Assembly (NCBI GenBank): GCA_930367205.1 | Contig: OV884015.1 | Coordinates: 2,790,001 to 2,854,000 of the forward strand | Origin: Acanthosoma haemorrhoidale | Lineage: Eukaryota > Arthropoda > Insecta > Hemiptera > Acanthosomatidae | Reading direction: 5' to 3' | DNA: 64,000 bases | Shown here: positions 1 to 16,200 of the stretch, in pieces | How positions within the stretch are numbered: position 1 is the first letter of the stretch | How the letters are laid out: the number at the start of each line of letters is the position of its first letter | Position numbers and translations under genes: made by a program | Notes under the pieces: model-generated | Seen by the model: only the letters and a program-made list of their open reading frames with translations | Database searches by the model: none | Told to the model about the DNA's origin: nothing

Positions 1-3000
1 TTGGGCGATGTGAACATATTCCACTTTGCTTAGTTCGGTGGATTCGGCTGTTGAAGAAACTTGAAAGATTTAGAATGATGCATTATCGCAAATAACTCGG
101 CAACCAATTATGGTAGCATTATGTGGTTTTTTTTATTACGTACATCTATATATTGTTTACAAACCCACAAAGTTTGATTCAATTGATGATATTGGTTTTG
201 GAGCTAGGCCGATGTGAACATATTCACTTTTGCTAAGCTCGGTCGATTTGGCGTTTGAGGAAATTGGATAGATGTAGAATTATTCTTATCGCTAATAACT
301 CTGCAACAAGTTAAGGGAGCATTTTGTGGATTCTTTGCTTACGTTCCTCTATATATTGTCAACAAACCCACAAAGTTTGATCAAATTGATGATAGTGGTT
401 TCGGAGGTAGACTGATTTGAAGATATTTCCCTTTGCTTAGCTCGGTGGATTCGGCTGTTGAAGAAACTTGAAAGATTTAGAATTATACATAATCGCTAAT
501 TTCTCTGGAACCAGTAAAGGCAGCATTTTGTGGTTTCTTTTATTTTTTACATCTATATATTATCAACAATCCCACAATGTTTGACATAAATGTTTCAAGC
601 GGTTTCGGAGGTAGAGTAATTTGAAGATATTTCCATCCCCTAAGCTTCGGCAATGTGACAGATCAAGGAGCTGGATAGATGTAAAATTATGTTTATTGCT
701 AATTCCTGGGCAACCAGTTATGGTAGCATTATTTAGTTTTTTTTATTACGTACATCTATATATTGTCAACAATCTCACAAAAATTGATTGAATTGATGCT
801 AGTAGTTTTTGAGATTGGGCGATGTGAACATATTCCACTTTGCTTAGTTCGGTGGATTCGGCTGTTGAAGAAACTTGAAAGATTTAGAATTATGCATTAT
901 CGCTAATAACTCTGCAACAAGTTATGGGATTATTATGTAGTTTCTTTGCTTACGTTCCTCTATATATTGTTTACAAACCCACAAAGTTTGATTCAATTGA
1001 TGATAGTGGTTTTGGAGCTAGGCCGATGTGAACATATTCACTTTTGCTAAGCTCGGTCGATTTGGCGTTTGAGCAAATTGGATAGATGTAGAATTATTCT
1101 TATCGCTAATAACTCTGCAACAAGTTATGGGATTATTATGTAGTTTCTTTGCTTACGTTCCTCTATATATTGTCAACAAACCCACAAAGTTTAAATTCAT
1201 TGATGCTAGTAGTTTTTGAGGAAGGGCGATGTGAACATATTCCCCTTCGCTTAGCGCGGTCATTTCGGCTATTGCCGAAATTAGAAAGATGTAGAATTAC
1301 CTTTATCGCTAATAACTCAGCAACCAGTTATGGTAGCATTATGTGTTTTTTTTTTATTACGTACATCTATATATTCTTACCAATCCCACAAAGTTTGATT
1401 AAATTGATGCTGGTAGTTTTTTAGGAAGGGCGATGTGAACATATTCACCTTCGCTTAGCGCGGTCATTTTGGCTGCTGCCGAAATTGGAAAGATGTAGAA
1501 TTATTTTTATCGCTAATAACTCGGCAACCAGCTATAGTAGCATTATGAGGTTTTTTTTATTACGTACATCTATATATTGTCAACAATCCCACAAAGTTTG
1601 ATTGAATTGATGCTAGTAGTTTTTGAGATTGGGCGATGTGAACATATTCCACTTTGCTTAGTTCGGTGGATTCGGCTGTTGAAGAAACTTGAAAGATTTA
1701 GAATGATGCATTATCGCTAATAACTCGGCAACCAATTATGGTAGCATTATGTGGTTTTTTTTATTACGTACATCTATATATTGTTTACAAACCCACAAAG
1801 TTTGATTCAATTGATGATATTGGTTTTGGAGCTAGGCCGATGTGAACATATTCACTTTTGCTAAGCTCGGTCGATTTGGCGTTTGAGGAAATTGGATAGA
1901 TGTAGAATTATTCTTATCGCTAATAACTCTGCAACAAGTTAAGGGAGCATTTTGTGGATTCTTTGCTTACGTTCCTCTATATATTGTCAACAAACCCACA
2001 AAGTTTGATCAAATTGATGATAGTGGTTTCGGAGGTAGACTGATTTGAAGATATTTCCCTTTTCTTAGCTCGGTGGATTCGGCTGTTGAAGAAACTTGAA
2101 AGATTTAGAATTATACATTATCGCTAATTTCTCTGGAACCAGTAAAGGCAGCATTTTGTGGTTTCTTTTATTTTTTACATCTCTATATTATCAACAATCC
2201 CAAAAAGTAGGACATTAATGTTTCCAGCGGTTTCGGAGGTAGAGTGATTTGAAGATATTTCCATCCCCTAAGCTTCGGCAATGTGACAGATCAAGGAGCT
2301 GGATAGATGCAAAATTATGTTTATTGCTAATTACTGGGTAACCAGTAATGGTAGCATTATTTAGTTTTTTTTATTACGTACATCTATGTATTGTCAACAA
2401 TCCCACAAAGTTTGATTGAATTGATGATAGTGGTTTTGGAGCTAGGGCAATGTGAACATATTCACTTTTGCTAAGCTCGGTCGATTTGGCGTTTGAGAAA
2501 ATGTGATAGATGTAGAATTATTCTTAGTGCTAATAACTCTGCAACAAGTTATGGGATTATTATGTAGTTTCTTTGCTTACGTTCCTCTATATATTGTCAA
2601 CAAACCCACAAAGTTTGATCAAATTGATGATAGTGGTTTCGGAGGTAGGGCGATGTGAACATATTCGACTTTGCTTAGCTCGGTGGATTTGGATGTCGAA
2701 GAAACTTGAAAGATTTAGAATTATACATTATAGCTAATTTCTCTGGAACCAGTAAAGGCAGCATTTTGTGGTTTCTTTTATTTTTTACATCTATATATTA
2801 TCAACAATCCCACAATGTTTGACATAAATGTTTCAAGCGGTTTCGGAGGTAGAGTAATTTGAAGATATTTCCATCCCCTAAGCTTCGGCAATGTGACAGA
2901 TCAAGGAGCTGGATAGATGTAAAATTATGTTTATTGCTAATTCCTGGGCAACCAGTTATGGTAGCATTATTTAGTTTTTTTTATTACGTACATCTATATA

Positions 3001-4744
3001 TTGTCAACAATCTCACAAAAATTGATTGAATTGATGCTAGTAGTTTTTGAGATTGGGCGATGTGAACATATTCCACTTTGCTTAGTTCGGTGGATTCGGC
3101 TGTTGAAGAAACTTGAAAGATTTAGAATTATGCATTATCGCTAATAACTCTGCAACAAGTTATGGGATTATTATGTAGTTTCTTTGCTTACGTTCGTCTA
3201 TATATTGTTTACAAACCCACAAAGTTTGATTGAATTGATGATAGTGGTTTTGGAGCTAGGCCGATGTGAACATATTCACTTTTGCTAAGCTCGGTCGATT
3301 TGGCGTTTGAGCAAATTGGATAGATGTAGAATTATTCTTATCGCTAATAACTCTGCAACAAGTTATGGGATTATTATGTAGTTTCTTTGCTTACGTTCCT
3401 CTATATATTGTCAACAAACCCACAAAGTTTAAATTCATTGATGCTAGTAGTTTTTGAGGAAGGGCGATGTGAACATATTCCGCTTCGCTTAGCGCGGTCA
3501 TTTCGGCTATTGCCGAAATTAGAAAGATGTAGAATTACCTTTATCGCTAATAACTCAGCAACCAGTTATGATAGCATTATGTGGTTTTTTTTATTACGTA
3601 CATCTATATATTCTTACGAATCCCACAAAGTTTGATCAAATTGATGATTGTGGTTTCGGAGGTAGACTGATTTGAATATATTTCCCTTTGCTTAGCTCGG
3701 TGGATTCGGCTGTTGAAGAAACTTGAAAGATTTAGAATTATACATTATCGCTAATTTCTCTGGAACTAGTAAAGGCAGCATTTTGTGGTTTCTTTTATTT
3801 TTTACATCTATATATTATCAACAATCCCACAATGTTTGACATAAATGTTTCAAGCGGTTTCGGAGGTAAAGTGATTTGAAGATATTTCCATCCCCTAAGC
3901 TTCGGCAATGTGACAGATCAAGGAGCTGGATAGATGTAAAATTATGTTTATTGCTAATTACTGGGCAACCAGTTATGGTAGCATTATTTAGTTTTTCTTA
4001 ATACGTAGATCTATGTATTGTCAACAATCCCACAAAGTTTGATTGAATTGATGATAGTGGTTTTGGAGCTAGGGCAATGTGAACATATTCACTTTTGCTA
4101 AGCTCGGTCGATTTGGCGTTTGAGGAAATTGGATGGATGTAGAATTATTCTTAGTGCTAATAACTCTGCAACAAGTTATGGGATTATTATGTAGTTTCTT
4201 TGCTTACGTTCCTCTATATATTGTCAACAAACCCACAAAGTTTAATTTCATTGATGCTTGTAGTTTTTGAGGAAGGGTGATGTTAACATATTCACCTTCG
4301 CTTAGCGCGGTCATTTTGGCTGCTGCCAAAATTGGAAAGATGTAGAATTATTTTTATCGCTAATAACTCGGCAACCAGCCATAGTAGCATTATGTGGTTT
4401 TTTTTATTACGTACATCTATATATTGTCAACCATCCCACAAAGTTTGATTGAATTGATGCTAGTAGTTTTTAAGATTGGGCGATGTGAACATATTCCACT
4501 TCGCTTAGCGCGGTCATTTCGGCTGCTGCCGTAATTAGAAAGATGTAGAATTTTTTTTATCGCTAATAACTCAGCAACCAGTTATGGTAGCATTATGTGT
4601 TTTTTTTTATTAGGTACATCTATATATTGTCAACAATCCCAAAACGTTTGATTCAATTGATGATGGTGGTTTTGGAGCTAGGCCGAGGTGAACATATTCA
4701 CTTTTGCTAAGCTCGGTCGATTTGGCGTTTGAGGAAATTGGATA

Positions 4745-6805
4745 GATGTAGAATTATTTTTATCGCTAATAACTCGGCAACCAGCTATAGTAGCATTATG
4801 AGGTTCTTTTTATTACGTACATCTATATATTGTCAACAATCCCACAAAGTTTGATTGAATTGATGCTAGTAGTTTTTGAGATTGGGCGATGTGAACATAT
4901 TCCACTTTGCTTAGTTCGGTGGATTCGGCTGTTGAAGAAACTTGAAAGATTTAGAATTATGCATTATCGCTAATAACTCTGCAACAAGTTATGGGATTAT
5001 TATGTATTTTCTTTGCTTACGTTCCTCTATATATTGTCAAAAAACCCACAAAGTTTGATTCAATTGATGATAGTGGTTTTGGAGCTAGGCCGATGTGAAC
5101 ATATTCACTTTTGCTAAGCTCGGTCGATTTGGCGTTTGAGGAAATTGGATAGATGTAGAATTATTCTTATCGCTAATAACTCTCCAACAAGCTATGGGAG
5201 CATTATGTGGTTTCTTTGCTTACGTTCCTCTATGTATTGTCAACAAACCCACAAAGTTTAAATTCATTGATGCTAGTAGTTTTTAAGGAAGGGCGATGTT
5301 AACATATTCAACTTCGCTTAGCGCGGTCATTTCGGCTATTGCCGAAATTGGAAAGATGTAGAATTACCTTTATCGCTAATAACTCTGCAACAAGTTAAGG
5401 GAGCATTTTGTGGATTCTTTGCTTACGTTCCTCTATATATTGTCAACAAACCCACAAAGTTTGATCAAATTGATGATAGTGGTTTCGGAGGTAGACTGCT
5501 TTGAAGATATTTCCCTTTGCTTAGCTCGGTGGATTCGGCTGTTGAAGAAACTTGAAAGATTTAGAATTATACATTATCGCTAATTTCTCTGGAACCAGTA
5601 AAGGCAGCATTTTGTGGTTTCTTTTATTTTTTACATCTATATATTATCAACAATCCCACAATGTTTGACATAAATGTTTCAAGCGGTTTCGGAGGTAGAG
5701 TGATTTGAATATATTTCCATCCCCTAAGCTTCGGCAATGTGACAGATCAAGAAGCTGGATAGATGTAAAATTATGTTTATTGCTAATTACTGGGCAACCA
5801 GTTATGGTAGCATTATTTAGTTTTTTTTATTACGTACATCTATGTATTGTCAACAATCTCACAAAAATTGATTGAATTGATGATAGTGGTTTTGGAGCTA
5901 GGGCAATGTGAACATATTCACTTTTGCTAAGCTCGGTCGATTTGGCGTTTGAGGAAATTGGATAGATGTAGAATTATTCTTAGTGCTAATAACTCTGCAA
6001 CAAGTTATGGGATTATTATGTAGTTTCTTTGCTTACGTTCCTCTATATATTGTCAACAAACCCACAAAGTTTAATTTCATTGATGATAGTAGTTTTAGAG
6101 GAAGGGCGATGTTAACATATTCCCCTTCGCTTAGCGCGGTCATTTCGGCTGCTGCCGTAATTAGAAAGATGTAGAATTTTTTTTATCGCTAATAACTCAG
6201 CAACAAGTTATGGGATTATTATGTAGTTTCTTTGCTTACGTTCCTCTATATATTGTCAACAAACCCACAAAGTTTGATCAAATTGATGATAGTGGTTTCG
6301 GAGGTAGGGCGATGTGAACATATTCGACTTTGCTTAGCTCGGTGGATTTGGCTGTTGAAGAAACTTGAAAGATTTAGAATTATACATTATAGCTATTTTC
6401 TCTGGAACCAGTAAAGGCTGCATTTTGTGGTTTCTTTTATTTTTTACATCTATATATTATCAACAATCCCACAATGTTTGACATAAATGTTTCAAGCGGT
6501 TTCGGAGGTAGAGTAATTTGAAGATATTTCCATCCCCTAAGCTTCGGCAATGTGACAGATCAAGGAGCTGGATAGATGTAAAATTATGTTTATTGCTAAT
6601 TCCTGGGCAACCAGTTATGGTAGCATTATTTAGTTTTTTTTATTACGTACATCTATATATTGTCAACAATCTCACAAAGTTTGATTGAATTGATGCTAGT
6701 AGTTTTTGTGATTGGGCGATGTGAACATATTCCACTTTGCTTAGTTCGGTGGATTCGGCTGTTGAAGAAACTTGAAAGATTTAGAATTATGCATTATCGC
6801 TAATA
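4745..6805 (+). repeat. Block duplicated 14,844 bp downstream within the array
   Basis: This ~2.06-kb block is nearly identical to about 19,589-21,649, at a constant offset of 14,844 bp (73 monomers). A few substitutions separate the copies, for example near 5,500/20,344 and 6,677/21,521. Identity breaks off at both ends where the monomer order changes. The offset is not a multiple of the 2,237-bp unit, so it records a separate block-copying event. Confidence 0.75.
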
Positions 6806-9800
6806 ACTCGGCAACTAACTATGGTAGCATTATGTGTTTTTTTTTATTACGTACATCTATATATTCTTACCAATCCCACAAAGTTTGATTAAATTGATGC
6901 TGGTAGTTTTTTAGGAAGGGCGATGTGAACATATTCACCTTCGCTTAGCGCGGTCATTTTGGCTGCTGCCGAAATTGGAAAGATGTAGAATTATTTTTAT
7001 CGCTAATAACTCGGCAACCAGCTATAGTAGCATTATGAGGTTCTTTTTATTACGTACATCTATGTATTGTCAACAATCCCACAAAGTTTGATTGAATTGA
7101 TGATAGTGGTTTTGGAGCTAGGGCAATGTGAACATATTCACTTTTGCTAAGCTCGGTCGATTTGGCGTTTGAGAAAATGTGATAGATGTAGAATTATTCT
7201 TAGTGCTAATAACTCTGCAACAAGTTATGGGATTATTATGTAGTTTCTTTGCTTACGTTCCTCTATATATTGTCAACAAACCCACAAAGTTTGATCAAAT
7301 TGATGATAGTGGTTTCGGAGGTAGGGCGATGTGAACATATTCGACTTTGCTTAGCTCGGTGGATTTGGCTGTTGAAGAAACTTGAAAGATTTAGAATTAT
7401 ACATTATAGCTAATTTCTCTGGAACCAGTAAAGGCAGCATTTTGTGGTTTCTTTTATTTTTTACATCTATATATTATCAACAATCCCACAATGTTTGACA
7501 TAAATGTTTCAAGCGGTTTCGGAGGTAGAGTAATTTGAAGATATTTCCATCCCCTAAGCTTCGGCAATGTGACAGATCAAGGAGCTGGATAGATGTAAAA
7601 TTATGTTTATTGCTAATTCCTGGGCAACCAGTTATGGTAGCATTATTTAGTTTTTTTTATTACGTACATCTATATATTGTCAACAATCTCACAAAAATTG
7701 ATTGAATTGATGCTAGTAGTTTTTGAGATTGGGCGATGTGAACATATTCCACTTTGCTTAGTTCGGTGGATTCGGCTGTTGAAGAAACTTGAAAGATTTA
7801 GAATTATGCATTATCGCTAATAACTCTGCAACAAGTTATGGGATTATTATGTAGTTTCTTTGCTTACGTTCCTCTATTTATTGTTTACGAACCCACAAAG
7901 TTTGATTCAATTGATGATAGTGGTTTTGGAGCTAGGCCGATGTGAACATATTCACTTTTGCTAAGCTCGGTCGATTTGGCGTTTGAGCAAATTGGATAGA
8001 TGTAGAATTATTCTTATCGCTAATAACTCTCCAACAAGCTATGGGAGCATTATGTGGTTTCTTTGCTTACGTTCCTCTATGTATTGTCAACAAACCCACA
8101 AAGTTTAAATTCATTGATGCTAGTAGTTTTTAAGGAAGGGCGATGTTAACATATTCAACTTCGCTTAACGCGGTCATTTCGGCTATTGCCGAAATTGGAA
8201 AGATGTAGATTTACCTTTATCGCTAATAACTCAGCAACCAGTTATGATAGCATTATGTGTTTTTTTTTATTACGTACATCTATATATTCTTACCAATCCC
8301 ACAAAGTTTGATTAAATTGATGCTGGTAGTTTTTTAGGAAGGGCGATGTGAACATATTCACCTTCGCTTAGCGCGGTCATTTTGGCTGCTGCCGAAATTG
8401 GAAAGATGTAGAATTATTTTTATCGCTAATAACTCGGCAACCAGCTATAGTAGCATTATGAGGTTTTTTTTATTACGTACATCTATATATTGTCAACAAT
8501 CCCACAAAGTTTGATTGAATTGATGCTAGTAGTTTTTGAGATTGGGCGATGTGAACATATTCCACTTTGCTTAGTTCGGTGGATTCGGCTGTTGAAGAAA
8601 CTTGAAAGATTTAGAATGATGCATTATCGCTAATAACTCGGCAACCAATTATGGTAGCATTATGTGGTTTTTTTTATTACGTACATCTATATATTGTTTA
8701 CAAACCCACAAAGTTTGATTCAATTGATGATATTGGTTTTGGAGCTAGGCCGATGTGAACATATTCACTTTTGCTAAGCTCGGTCGATTTGGCGTTTGAG
8801 GAAATTGGATAGATGTAGAATTATTCTTATCGCTAATAACTCTGCAACAAGTTAAGGGAGCATTTTGTGGATTCTTTGCTTACGTTCCTCTATATATTGT
8901 CAACAAACCCACAAATTTTGATCAAATTGATGATAGTGGTTTCGGAGGTAGACTGATTTGAAGATATTTCCCTTTGCTTAGCTCGGTGGATTCGGCTGTT
9001 GAAGAAACTTGAAAGATTTAGAATTATACATTATCGCTAATTTCTCTGGAACCAGTAAAGGCAGCATTTTGTGGTTTCTTTTATTTTTTACATCTATATA
9101 TTATCAACAATCCCAAAAAGTAGGACATTAATGTTTCCAGCGGTTTCGGAGGTAGAGTGATTTGAAGATATTTCCATCCCCTAAGCTTCGGCAATGTGAC
9201 AGATCAAGGAGCTGGATAGATGCAAAATTATGTTTATTGCTAATTACTGGGTAACCAGTAATGGTAGCATTATTTAGTTTTTTTTATTACGTACATCTAT
9301 GTATTGTCAACAATCCCACAAAGTTTGATTGAATTGATGATAGTGGTTTTGGAGCTAGGGCAATGTGAACATATTCACTTTTGCTAAGCTCGGTCGATTT
9401 GGCGTTTGAGAAAATGTGATAGATGTAGAATTATTCTTAGTGCTAATAACTCTGCAACAAGTTATGGGATTATTATGTAGTTTCTTTGCTTACGTTCCTC
9501 TATATATTGTCAACAAACCCACAAAGTTTGATTGAATTGATGATAGTGGTTTTGGAGCTAGGGCAATGTGAACATATTCACTTTTGCTAAGCTCGGTCGA
9601 TTTGGCGTTTGAGGAAATTGGATAGATGTAGAATTATTCTTAGTGCTAATAACTCTGCAACAAGTTATGGGATTATTATGTAGTTTACTTTGCTTACGTT
9701 CCTCTATATATTGTCAACAAACCCACAAAGTTTAATTTCATTGATGCTAGTAGTTTTTGAGGAAGGGTAATGTTAACATATTCACCTTCGCTTAGCGCGG

Positions 9801-10265
9801 TCATTTTGGCTGCTGCCAAAATTGGAAAGATGTAGAATTATTTTTATCGCTAATAACTCGGCAACCAGCCATAGTAGCATTATGTGGTTTTTTTTATTAC
9901 GTACATCTATATATTGTCAACCATCCCACAAAGTTTGATTGAATTGATGCTAGTAGTTTTTAAGATTGGGCGATGTGAACATATTCCACTTCGCTTAGCG
10001 CGGTCATTTCGGCTGCTGCCGTAATTAGAAAGATGTAGAATTTTTTTTATCGCTAATAACTCAGCAAGCAGTTATGGTAGCATTATGTGTTTTTTTTATT
10101 ACGTACATCTATATATTGTCAACAATCCCACAAAGTTTGATTGAATTGATGCTAGTAGTTTTTGAGATTGGGCGATGTGAACATATTCCACTTTGCTTAG
10201 TTCGGTGGATTCGGCTGTTGAAGAAACTTGAAAGATTTAGAATGATGCATTATCGCTAATAACTC

Positions 10266-13200
10266 GGCAACCAATTATGGTAGCATTATGTGGTTTTTTT
10301 TATTACGTACATCTATATATTGTTTACAAACCCACAAAGTTTGATTCAATTGATGATATTGGTTTTGGAGCTAGGCCGATGTGAACATATTCACTTTTGC
10401 TAAGCTCGGTCGATTTGGCGTTTGAGGAAATTGGATAGATGTAGAATTATTCTTATCGCTAATAACTCTGCAACAAGTTAAGGGAGCATTTTGTGGATTC
10501 TTTGCTTACGTTCCTCTATATATTGTCAACAAACCCACAAATTTTGATCAAATTGATGATAGTGGTTTCGGAGGTAGACTGATTTGAAGATATTTCCCTT
10601 TGCTTAGCTCGGTGGATTCGGCTGTTGAAGAAACTTGAAAGATTTAGAATTATACATTATCGCTAATTTCTCTGGAACCAGTAAAGGCAGCATTTTGTGG
10701 TTTCTTTTATTTTTTACATCTATATATTATCAACAATCCCAAAAAGTAGGACATTAATGTTTCCAGCGGTTTCGGAGGTAGAGTGATTTGAAGATATTTC
10801 CATCCCCTAAGCTTCGGCAATGTGACAGATCAAGGAGCTGGATAGATGCAAAATTATGTTTATTGCTAATTACTGGGTAACCAGTAATGGTAGCATTATT
10901 TAGTTTTTTTTATTACGTACATCTATGTATTGTCAACAATCCCACAAAGTTTGATTGAATTGATGATAGTGGTTTTGGAGCTAGGGCAATGTGAACATAT
11001 TCACTTTTGCTAAGCTCGGTCGATTTGGCGTTTGAGAAAATGTGATAGATGTAGAATTATTCTTAGTGCTAATAACTCTGCAACAAGTTATGGGATTATT
11101 ATGTAGTTTCTTTGCTTACGTTCCTCTATATATTGTCAACAAACCCACAAAGTTTGATTGAATTGATGATAGTGGTTTTGGAGCTAGGGCAATGTGAACA
11201 TATTCACTTTTGCTAAGCTCGGTCGATTTGGCGTTTGAGGAAATTGGATAGATGTAGAATTATTCTTAGTGCTAATAACTCTGCAACAAGTTATGGGATT
11301 ATTATGTAGTTTACTTTGCTTACGTTCCTCTATATATTGTCAACAAACCCACAAAGTTTAATTTCATTGATGCTAGTAGTTTTTGAGGAAGGGTAATGTT
11401 AACATATTCACCTTCGCTTAGCGCGGTCATTTTGGCTGCTGCCAAAATTGGAAAGATGTAGAATTATTTTTATCGCTAATAACTCGGCAACCAGCCATAG
11501 TAGCATTATGTGGTTTTTTTTATTACGTACATCTATATATTGTCAACCATCCCACAAAGTTTGATTGAATTGATGCTAGTAGTTTTTAAGATTGGGCGAT
11601 GTGAACATATTCCACTTCGCTTAGCGCGGTCATTTCGGCTGCTGCCGTAATTAGAAAGATGTAGAATTTTTTTTATCGCTAATAACTCAGCAAGCAGTTA
11701 TGGTAGCATTATGTGTTTTTTTTTATTAGGTACATCTATATATTGTCAACAATCCCACAAAGTTTGATTCAATTGATGATGGTGGTTTTGGAGCTAGGCC
11801 GAGGTGAACATATTCACTTTTGCTAAGCTCGGTCGATTTGGCGTTTGAGGAAATTGGATAGATGTAGAATTATTCTTAGTGCTAATAACTCTGCAACAAG
11901 TTATGGGATTATTATGTAGTTTCTTTGCTTACGTTCCTCTATATATTGTCAAAAAACCCACAAAGTTTAATTTCATTGATGCTAGTAGTTTTTGAGGAAG
12001 GGCGATGTGAACATATTCCCCTTCGCTTAGCGCGGTCATTTCGGCTATTGCCGAAATTAGAAAGATGTAGAATTACCTTTATCGCTAATAACTCAGGAAC
12101 CAGTTATGATAGCATTATGTGTTTTTTTTTTATTACGTACATCTATATATTCTTACCAATCCCACAAAGTTTGATTAAATTGATGCTGGTAGTTTTTTAG
12201 GAAGGGCGATGTGAACATATTCACCTTCGCTTAGCGCGGTCATTTTGGCTGCTGCCGAAATTGGAAAGATGTAGAATTATTTTTATCGCTAATAACTCGG
12301 CAACCAGCTATAGTAGCATTATGAGGTTTTTTTTATTACGTACATCTATATATTGTCAACAATCCCACAAAGTTTGATTGAATTGATGCTAGTAGTTTTT
12401 GAGATTGGGCGATGTGAACATATTCCACTTTGCTTAGTTCGGTGGATTCGGCTGTTGAAGAAACTTGAAAGATTTAGAATGATGCATTATCGCTAATAAC
12501 TCGGCAACCAATTATGGTAGCATTATGTGGTTTTTTTTATTACGTACATCTATATATTGTTTACAAACCCACAAAGTTTGATTCAATTGATGATATTGGT
12601 TTTGGAGCTAGGCCGATGTGAACATATTCACTTTTGCTAAGCTCGGTCGATTTGGCGTTTGAGGAAATTGGATAGATGTAGAATTATTCTTATCGCTAAT
12701 AACTCTGCAACAAGTTAAGGGAGCATTTTGTGGATTCTTTGCTTACGTTCCTCTATATATTGTCAACAAACCCACAAATTTTGATCAAATTGATGATAGT
12801 GGTTTCGGAGGTAGACTGATTTGAAGATATTTCCCTTTGCTTAGCTCGGTGGATTCGGCTGTTGAAGAAACTTGAAAGATTTAGAATTATACATTATCGC
12901 TAATTTCTCTGGAACCAGTAAAGGCAGCATTTTGTGGTTTCTTTTATTTTTTACATCTATATATTATCAACAATCCCAAAAAGTAGGACATTAATGTTTC
13001 CAGCGGTTTCGGAGGTAGAGTGATTTGAAGATATTTCCATCCCCTAAGCTTCGGCAATGTGACAGATCAAGGAGCTGGATAGATGCAAAATTATGTTTAT
13101 TGCTAATTACTGGGTAACCAGTAATGGTAGCATTATTTAGTTTTTTTTATTACGTACATCTATGTATTGTCAACAATCCCACAAAGTTTGATTGAATTGA

Positions 13201-16200
13201 TGATAGTGGTTTTGGAGCTAGGGCAATGTGAACATATTCACTTTTGCTAAGCTCGGTCGATTTGGCGTTTGAGAAAATGTGATAGATGTAGAATTATTCT
13301 TAGTGCTAATAACTCTGCAACAAGTTATGGGATTATTATGTAGTTTCTTTGCTTACGTTCCTCTATATATTGTCAACAAACCCACAAAGTTTGATTGAAT
13401 TGATGATAGTGGTTTTGGAGCTAGGGCAATGTGAACATATTCACTTTTGCTAAGCTCGGTCGATTTGGCGTTTGAGGAAATTGGATAGATGTAGAATTAT
13501 TCTTAGTGCTAATAACTCTGCAACAAGTTATGGGATTATTATGTAGTTTACTTTGCTTACGTTCCTCTATATATTGTCAACAAACCCACAAAGTTTAATT
13601 TCATTGATGCTAGTAGTTTTTGAGGAAGGGTAATGTTAACATATTCACCTTCGCTTAGCGCGGTCATTTTGGCTGCTGCCAAAATTGGAAAGATGTAGAA
13701 TTATTTTTATCGCTAATAACTCGGCAACCAGCCATAGTAGCATTATGTGGTTTTTTTTATTACGTACATCTATATATTGTCAACCATCCCACAAAGTTTG
13801 ATTGAATTGATGCTAGTAGTTTTTAAGATTGGGCGATGTGAACATATTCCACTTCGCTTAGCGCGGTCATTTCGGCTGCTGCCGTAATTAGAAAGATGTA
13901 GAATTTTTTTTATCGCTAATAACTCAGCAAGCAGTTATGGTAGCATTATGTGTTTTTTTTTATTAGGTACATCTATATATTGTCAACAATCCCACAAAGT
14001 TTGATTCAATTGATGATGGTGGTTTTGGAGCTAGGCCGAGGTGAACATATTCACTTTTGCTAAGCTCGGTCGATTTGGCGTTTGAGGAAATTGGATAGAT
14101 GTAGAATTATTCTTAGTGCTAATAACTCTGCAACAAGTTATGGGATTATTATGTAGTTTCTTTGCTTACGTTCCTCTATATATTGTCAAAAAACCCACAA
14201 AGTTTAATTTCATTGATGCTAGTAGTTTTTGAGGAAGGGCGATGTGAACATATTCCCCTTCGCTTAGCGCGGTCATTTCGGCTATTGCCGAAATTAGAAA
14301 GATGTAGAATTACCTTTATCGCTAATAACTCAGCAACCAGTTATGATAGCATTATGTGTTTTTTTTTTATTACGTACATCTATATATTCTTACCAATCCC
14401 ACAAAGTTTGATTAAATTGATGCTGGTAGTTTTTTAGGAAGGGCGATGTGAACATATTCACCTTCGCTTAGCGCGGTCATTTTGGCTGCTGCCGAAATTG
14501 GAAAGATGTAGAATTATTTTTATCGCTAATAACTCGGCAACCAGCTATAGTAGCATTATGAGGTTTTTTTTATTACGTACATCTATATATTGTCAACAAT
14601 CCCACAAAGTTTGATTGAATTGATGCTAGTAGTTTTTGAGATTGGGCGATGTGAACATATTCCACTTTGCTTAGTTCGGTGGATTCGGCTGTTGAAGAAA
14701 CTTGAAAGATTTAGAATGATGCATTATCGCTAATAACTCGGCAACCAATTATGGTAGCATTATGTGGTTTTTTTTATTACGTACATCTATATATTGTTTA
14801 CAAACCCACAAAGTTTGATTCAATTGATGATATTGGTTTTGGAGCTAGGCCGATGTGAACATATTCACTTTTGCTAAGCTCGGTCGATTTGGCGTTTGAG
14901 GAAATTGGATAGATGTAGAATTATTCTTATCGCTAATAACTCTGCAACAAGTTAAGGGAGCATTTTGTGGATTCTTTGCTTACGTTCCTCTATATATTGT
15001 CAACAAACCCACAAATTTTGATCAAATTGATGATAGTGGTTTCGGAGGTAGACTGATTTGAAGATATTTCCCTTTGCTTAGCTCGGTGGATTCGGCTGTT
15101 GAAGAAACTTGAAAGATTTAGAATTATACATTATCGCTAATTTCTCTGGAACCAGTAAAGGCAGCATTTTGTGGTTTCTTTTATTTTTTACATCTATATA
15201 TTATCAACAATCCCAAAAAGTAGGACATTAATGTTTCCAGCGGTTTCGGAGGTAGAGTGATTTGAAGATATTTCCATCCCCTAAGCTTCGGCAATGTGAC
15301 AGATCAAGGAGCTGGATAGATGCAAAATTATGTTTATTGCTAATTACTGGGTAACCAGTAATGGTAGCATTATTTAGTTTTTTTTATTACGTACATCTAT
15401 GTATTGTCAACAATCCCACAAAGTTTGATTGAATTGATGATAGTGGTTTTGGAGCTAGGGCAATGTGAACATATTCACTTTTGCTAAGCTCGGTCGATTT
15501 GGCGTTTGAGAAAATGTGATAGATGTAGAATTATTCTTAGTGCTAATAACTCTGCAACAAGTTATGGGATTATTATGTAGTTTCTTTGCTTACGTTCCTC
15601 TATATATTGTCAACAAACCCACAAAGTTTGATTGAATTGATGATAGTGGTTTTGGAGCTAGGGCAATGTGAACATATTCACTTTTGCTAAGCTCGGTCGA
15701 TTTGGCGTTTGAGGAAATTGGATAGATGTAGAATTATTCTTAGTGCTAATAACTCTGCAACAAGTTATGGGATTATTATGTAGTTTACTTTGCTTACGTT
15801 CCTCTATATATTGTCAACAAACCCACAAAGTTTAATTTCATTGATGCTAGTAGTTTTTGAGGAAGGGTAATGTTAACATATTCACCTTCGCTTAGCGCGG
15901 TCATTTTGGCTGCTGCCAAAATTGGAAAGATGTAGAATTATTTTTATCGCTAATAACTCGGCAACCAGCCATAGTAGCATTATGTGGTTTTTTTTATTAC
16001 GTACATCTATATATTGTCAACCATCCCACAAAGTTTGATTGAATTGATGCTAGTAGTTTTTAAGATTGGGCGATGTGAACATATTCCACTTCGCTTAGCG
16101 CGGTCATTTCGGCTGCTGCCGTAATTAGAAAGATGTAGAATTTTTTTTATCGCTAATAACTCAGCAAGCAGTTATGGTAGCATTATGTGTTTTTTTTTAT